The position numbers were made by a program, and so were the translations under genes. From Conexibacter sp. (GTDB taxonomy: Bacteria; Actinomycetota; Thermoleophilia; Solirubrobacterales; Solirubrobacteraceae): a stretch of DNA of 7,667 nt. Below, piece after piece: positions 6,116 to 7,667 of this stretch (positions are counted from its first letter, which is position 1; each line of letters starts with the position of its first letter). The notes under the pieces were generated by a model. It had not been told where the DNA came from and searched no databases. It was given only the letters and a program-made list of their open reading frames with translations. The DNA lies in assembly GCA_025964215.1 (NCBI GenBank), contig JAOPZG010000662.1, forward strand, positions 1-7,667, written 5' to 3'.

Positions 6116-6265
6116 CGAGCGGTGGCCGGCGAGGCGCTTGCGGGCCTCGTCGATGCGTGCGCGGGTGCGCGGATCGTGAGCCAGGCGCTTGGCCTCGGCG
6201 GTGATCCGGCGGCCCTCGGGGCCGCGTGCGATGTCCCGGACCTGCTGCAGGAAGCGCGTCGCCAT
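6104..6265 (-). CDS. Small basic hypothetical protein, 53 residues
   Basis: The product begins MATRFLQQVRDIARGPEG and ends with HRSKPA. It is very rich in Arg, Lys and Ala, lacks Cys and Trp, has no membrane segment, and would fold as two amphipathic helices (about residues 3-28 and 31-48). Third positions are mostly G/C and the residue pattern is protein-like, unlike the shadow frames. The ATG at 6265 is chosen because the helical part begins there; AAGAG lies 4 nt upstream and GGGGAG 12 nt upstream. The frame is open to 6925, but that extension would run antisense through the cyclase gene. It converges on the HAD gene with 7 bp between stops and diverges from the cyclase. I do not recognise the family. 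A nucleic-acid-binding or antitoxin-like helper is possible, but nothing in the sequence settles it. Confidence 0.55.
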   Translation of the reverse strand: MATRFLQQVRDIARGPEGRRITAEAKRLAHDPRTRARIDEARKRLAGHRSKPA

Positions 6266-6347
6266 CGTGCTCTTGGACTCCCCGCCGGCTGCGAACGACA
6301 AACCACCGCGCTCAAGCCCCGCCGCAGGCTGCCGATGTCGCAGATGG
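6266..6347. other. 82-bp divergent control region, small gene / cyclase
   Basis: This must hold the promoters for the small protein (leftward) and the cyclase (rightward). CTGCGA (6289-6294) and TCGCAG (6338-6343) are inverted repeats 43 nt apart and could close a folded leader. TTGGAC (6273-6278) is a possible rightward -35, but no TANNNT follows at the right distance. No ribosome-binding site precedes the cyclase ATG. I see no riboswitch that I can name. Confidence 0.3.
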
Positions 6348-7403
6348 ATGGAGACCGCTACCGGGTCATGGCTGTGTCCCACCGAGGCCGACCGCGCGCG
6401 GATGCTCGAGGCGGGCTCGCTGGTTCGCCGCGCCCGCGTCTGGGTCTCCGGCCTCGTCGGCCTCGCCACGCTCGCCGCCGGTCCGTGGATCGGCTGGTGG
6501 CCGGTCCTCTTCAGCGTCATCTCCGCCGTCCAGGTCGCGACGCTCGACCGCCGCGTGGCCCGCAGCCCGCGGCCCGAGCGGCTCGTCGCCTTCAGCTTCG
6601 CCTGGACCGCGATCTTCGCGACGCTCGGCACCGCGACCTCCGGCGGGCCGTCCAGCCCGCTGCTGATCTTCCTCGCGCTGCCGGCCACGCTGATGGCGAA
6701 CCGCTTCCGGCGGCCCGTCGTCATCGTCGGCACGACCTTCAGCGTCGTCCTGCTGCTGCTCGGCTCGGTCGCCGTCGACCCCGGGGGCTTCGCCGACGAC
6801 CCCGCGCTCGTCTTCGCCAGCCTCGCGATCCTGATCGGCGTCGTCGTCTTCACGATCTCGCTCAGCGACACCGAGATGGCGCTGCGCGCCGACGCGCGCT
6901 TCGACCACCTCACCGGCCTCTTCAACCGCGCCTCGCTCGTCCCGCGCTTCGCGGAGCTGCGCAGCCAGGCGCACGCGACCGACGGCGCGATCGCGCTCGT
7001 CGTCTACGACCTCGACCGCTTCAAGTCGGTCAACGACCAGCTCGGCCACGACCGCGGCGACGCGGTCCTGCGCGACACCGCGCACCTGCTGCGCCGCCAC
7101 CTGCGCGCCTTCGACCTCGTCTACCGCCTCGGCGGCGAGGAGTTCGCCGTGGTGCTGCCGGGCGTCGGGGTCGCCGAGGCGCTGGAGATCGCCCAGCGCC
7201 AGCGCGAGTCGATCGAGGAGGCGCGCCCGGGCGGCGTGTCGATCACCGTCTCCGGCGGGGTCGCGTCGGCCCGCGGCGAGGCGGTCGCGTGGGACACGCT
7301 CTTCCAGCGCGCCGACGCCGCGCTGCTGCGCGCCAAGCGCGAGGGCCGCAACCGCATCGCGATCGCGCACGACGAGGTCCCCGCGCTGCCGCTCGCGAGC
7401 TAG
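6348..7403 (+). CDS. Membrane-bound diguanylate cyclase (GGDEF domain)
   Basis: The 351-residue protein makes cyclic di-GMP from two GTP. Residues 1-30 are cytoplasmic and include WLCPTEADRARM. About five or six hydrophobic segments follow (near 31-45, 46-65, 79-96, 103-117, 122-143, 152-171), forming an unnamed membrane sensor. A short linker, LSDTEMALRADARF, leads to the GGDEF domain (about 180-338): DHLTGLFNR (186-194), YDLDRFKSVND with metal-binding D221 (220-230), and the active-site GGEEF (262-266). An inhibitory RxxD site (R253, D256) sits exactly five residues before GGEEF, so product inhibition is expected and the enzyme should be active. The start is uncertain: ATG 6348 keeps the N-terminal WLCPTEADRAR, while ATG 6402 would give 333 residues; neither has a good ribosome site. 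The TAG stop is built partly from the inserted element that follows. Confidence 0.87.
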   Translation: METATGSWLCPTEADRARMLEAGSLVRRARVWVSGLVGLATLAAGPWIGWWPVLFSVISAVQVATLDRRVARSPRPERLVAFSFAWTAIFATLGTATSGGPSSPLLIFLALPATLMANRFRRPVVIVGTTFSVVLLLLGSVAVDPGGFADDPALVFASLAILIGVVVFTISLSDTEMALRADARFDHLTGLFNRASLVPRFAELRSQAHATDGAIALVVYDLDRFKSVNDQLGHDRGDAVLRDTAHLLRRHLRAFDLVYRLGGEEFAVVLPGVGVAEALEIAQRQRESIEEARPGGVSITVSGGVASARGEAVAWDTLFQRADAALLRAKREGRNRIAIAHDEVPALPLAS

Positions 7404-7423
7404 TGTCCTGATTCAGAAGTTCG
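7400..7423 (+). repeat. Left terminal inverted repeat of the MITE, with flank
   Basis: Twenty-four bases from CTAG to GTTCG, matching the reverse complement of 7545-7568 at 23 of 24 positions. It includes the TAG stop of the cyclase (7401-7403): TA from the target and G from the element. Confidence 0.85.
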
Positions 7424-7565
7424 ACGGCAGCCTCCGTGCGCTCGCCGCCCCCCGTCGCCCGCCGCTGATCCTCAACGACCCAGAGGGTCGCCTCCGGTCA
7501 TCGACGACCGCCTGACGGGGCCGAGCATCCCGGAATGCTGCGGCCGAACTTCCGAATCAGGACAC
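7403..7565. mobile_element. 163-bp MITE-like element with TA target duplication
   Basis: The element starts GTGTCCTGATTC and ends with its reverse complement; 21-bp terminal inverted repeats have one mismatch (A7415 against C7553). TA at 7401-7402 and 7566-7567 flanks it, the target duplication expected of IS630/Tc1-mariner-type or some IS5-type transposases. The whole symmetric unit including the flanks is 7400-7568, bounded by CTAG on each side. The interior is too short for a transposase and has no convincing frame, so movement would need an enzyme encoded elsewhere. It lies precisely between the stop codons of two convergent genes and rebuilds both. Family placement is inference; the inverted repeats are seen directly. 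Confidence 0.75.
7476..7490. repeat. Internal hairpin of the MITE
   Basis: CGACCC (7476-7481) and GGGTCG (7485-7490) form a perfect 6-bp stem with an AGA loop near the centre of the element. A second stem, AGCAT/ATGCT (7524-7528 and 7535-7539) around CCCGGA, lies in the right half. With the terminal repeats, a transcript of the element could fold into a long branched hairpin in either orientation. Confidence 0.55.
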
Positions 7566-7568
7566 TAG
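7545..7568 (-). repeat. Right terminal inverted repeat of the MITE, with flank
   Basis: Mirror copy of the left end, with the single difference at 7553. On the minus strand it supplies the TAG stop (7567-7565) of the partly visible gene to the right. Confidence 0.85.
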
Positions 7569-7667
7569 TCGGCCGCCGCGGCGTCCCGCTCGATCCGCGC
7601 CCGCAGCTCCGGCCCCCGCCCCGCCGCCACCGCGCGCGCCGCGCGCTCGTCGGTCAGCGGGACGCCG
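7565..7667 (-). CDS. C-terminal end of an unidentified convergent gene (partial)
   Basis: From the window edge the minus strand reads a 33-residue tail (GVPLTDERAARAVAAGRG, then PELRARIERDAAAAD) to a TAG at 7567-7565. Every complete codon ends in G or C, strong support for real coding in this genome. The tail is helical, Ala/Arg-rich and charged. I do not recognise the protein. Its last sense codon (GAC) is followed by the TAG formed across the right end of the MITE, so the insertion did not change the product. Confidence 0.6.
   Translation of the reverse strand, partial: GVPLTDERAARAVAAGRGPELRARIERDAAAAD

Noticed and set aside
6280..6303. Possible stress-sigma promoter (GTTT on the minus strand with a G-rich -10) for the small gene
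   Set aside because: The -10 would be GGGGAG, which departs too far from GGGTAT to support a call.
6189..6347. Earlier start of the cyclase at 6189
   Set aside because: The added residues overlap the small minus-strand gene and look non-native (Cys/Arg/Pro-rich). No ribosome site supports it.
6295..6380. Possible c-di-GMP (GEMM-type) riboswitch before the cyclase
   Set aside because: A CAAACC string and some GC pairing caught the eye, but the conserved GACGCAAAG core and the paired terminal helix are missing.
5467..7370. Minus-strand frames opposite the HAD gene (5467-6315) and the cyclase gene (6366-7370)
   Set aside because: Low-complexity Arg/Ala/Asp/Glu text without motifs. Only the separate frame at 6104-6265 on this strand looks real.
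7380..7403. Truncation of the cyclase by the inserted element
   Set aside because: The GGDEF domain is complete, and the reconstructed empty site already has TAG at the same codon, so the protein is unchanged.

Overview
This is a very GC-rich stretch, with coding third positions almost all G or C. It comes from a high-GC bacterium, most likely an actinobacterium. The gene style (SixA-like phosphatase, secreted clan-A glycosidase, GGDEF protein with a short multi-helix membrane part) would suit a soil Thermoleophilia/Solirubrobacterales lineage, but that placement is inference from style, not a database match.

Layout. Positions 1-53 (+) look like the last 16 codons of an unidentified gene, followed by a small hairpin. 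A SixA-like phosphohistidine phosphatase is at 89-559 (-). Positions 560-1067 hold no gene that I can support. A secreted clan-A-type glycoside hydrolase with a C-terminal beta-sandwich-like region is at 1068-2486 (-). A 92-bp divergent control region (2487-2578) carries three tandem 11-bp repeats and a perfect 7-bp-arm palindrome that runs over the tetR start codon. A tight four-gene operon follows at 2579-6096 (+): a TetR regulator, an acyl-CoA dehydrogenase (ACAD), an APH-type small-molecule kinase and a HAD-type phosphatase, with every junction overlapping. A 53-residue basic protein (6104-6265, -) converges on the operon across a GC hairpin. A membrane diguanylate cyclase is at 6348-7403 (+). 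A 163-bp transposase-less element with 21-bp terminal inverted repeats (MITE) sits at 7403-7565, exactly between the stop codons of the cyclase and of a convergent, partly visible gene (7565-7667, -).

How the genes may work together. Kinase, ACAD and HAD are the three domains that human ACAD10 carries in one chain (HAD-APH-ACAD); ACAD11 carries APH-ACAD. The Pseudomonas putida levulinate genes (LvaA kinase, LvaC ACAD) are a bacterial two-protein version. In those systems a 4-hydroxyacyl-CoA is phosphorylated on its hydroxyl, and the ACAD then removes the phosphate so that the chain can enter beta-oxidation. I infer that this operon handles 4-hydroxyacyl-CoA (gamma-hydroxy acids or opened gamma-lactones), is autoregulated by the TetR protein, and uses the HAD protein as an accessory phosphatase. 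The most unusual points are this split ACAD10-like set, the 11-bp repeat array, which resembles the binding sites of PhoP/OmpR-type regulators, and the MITE that inserted into two overlapping convergent stop codons and rebuilt both.
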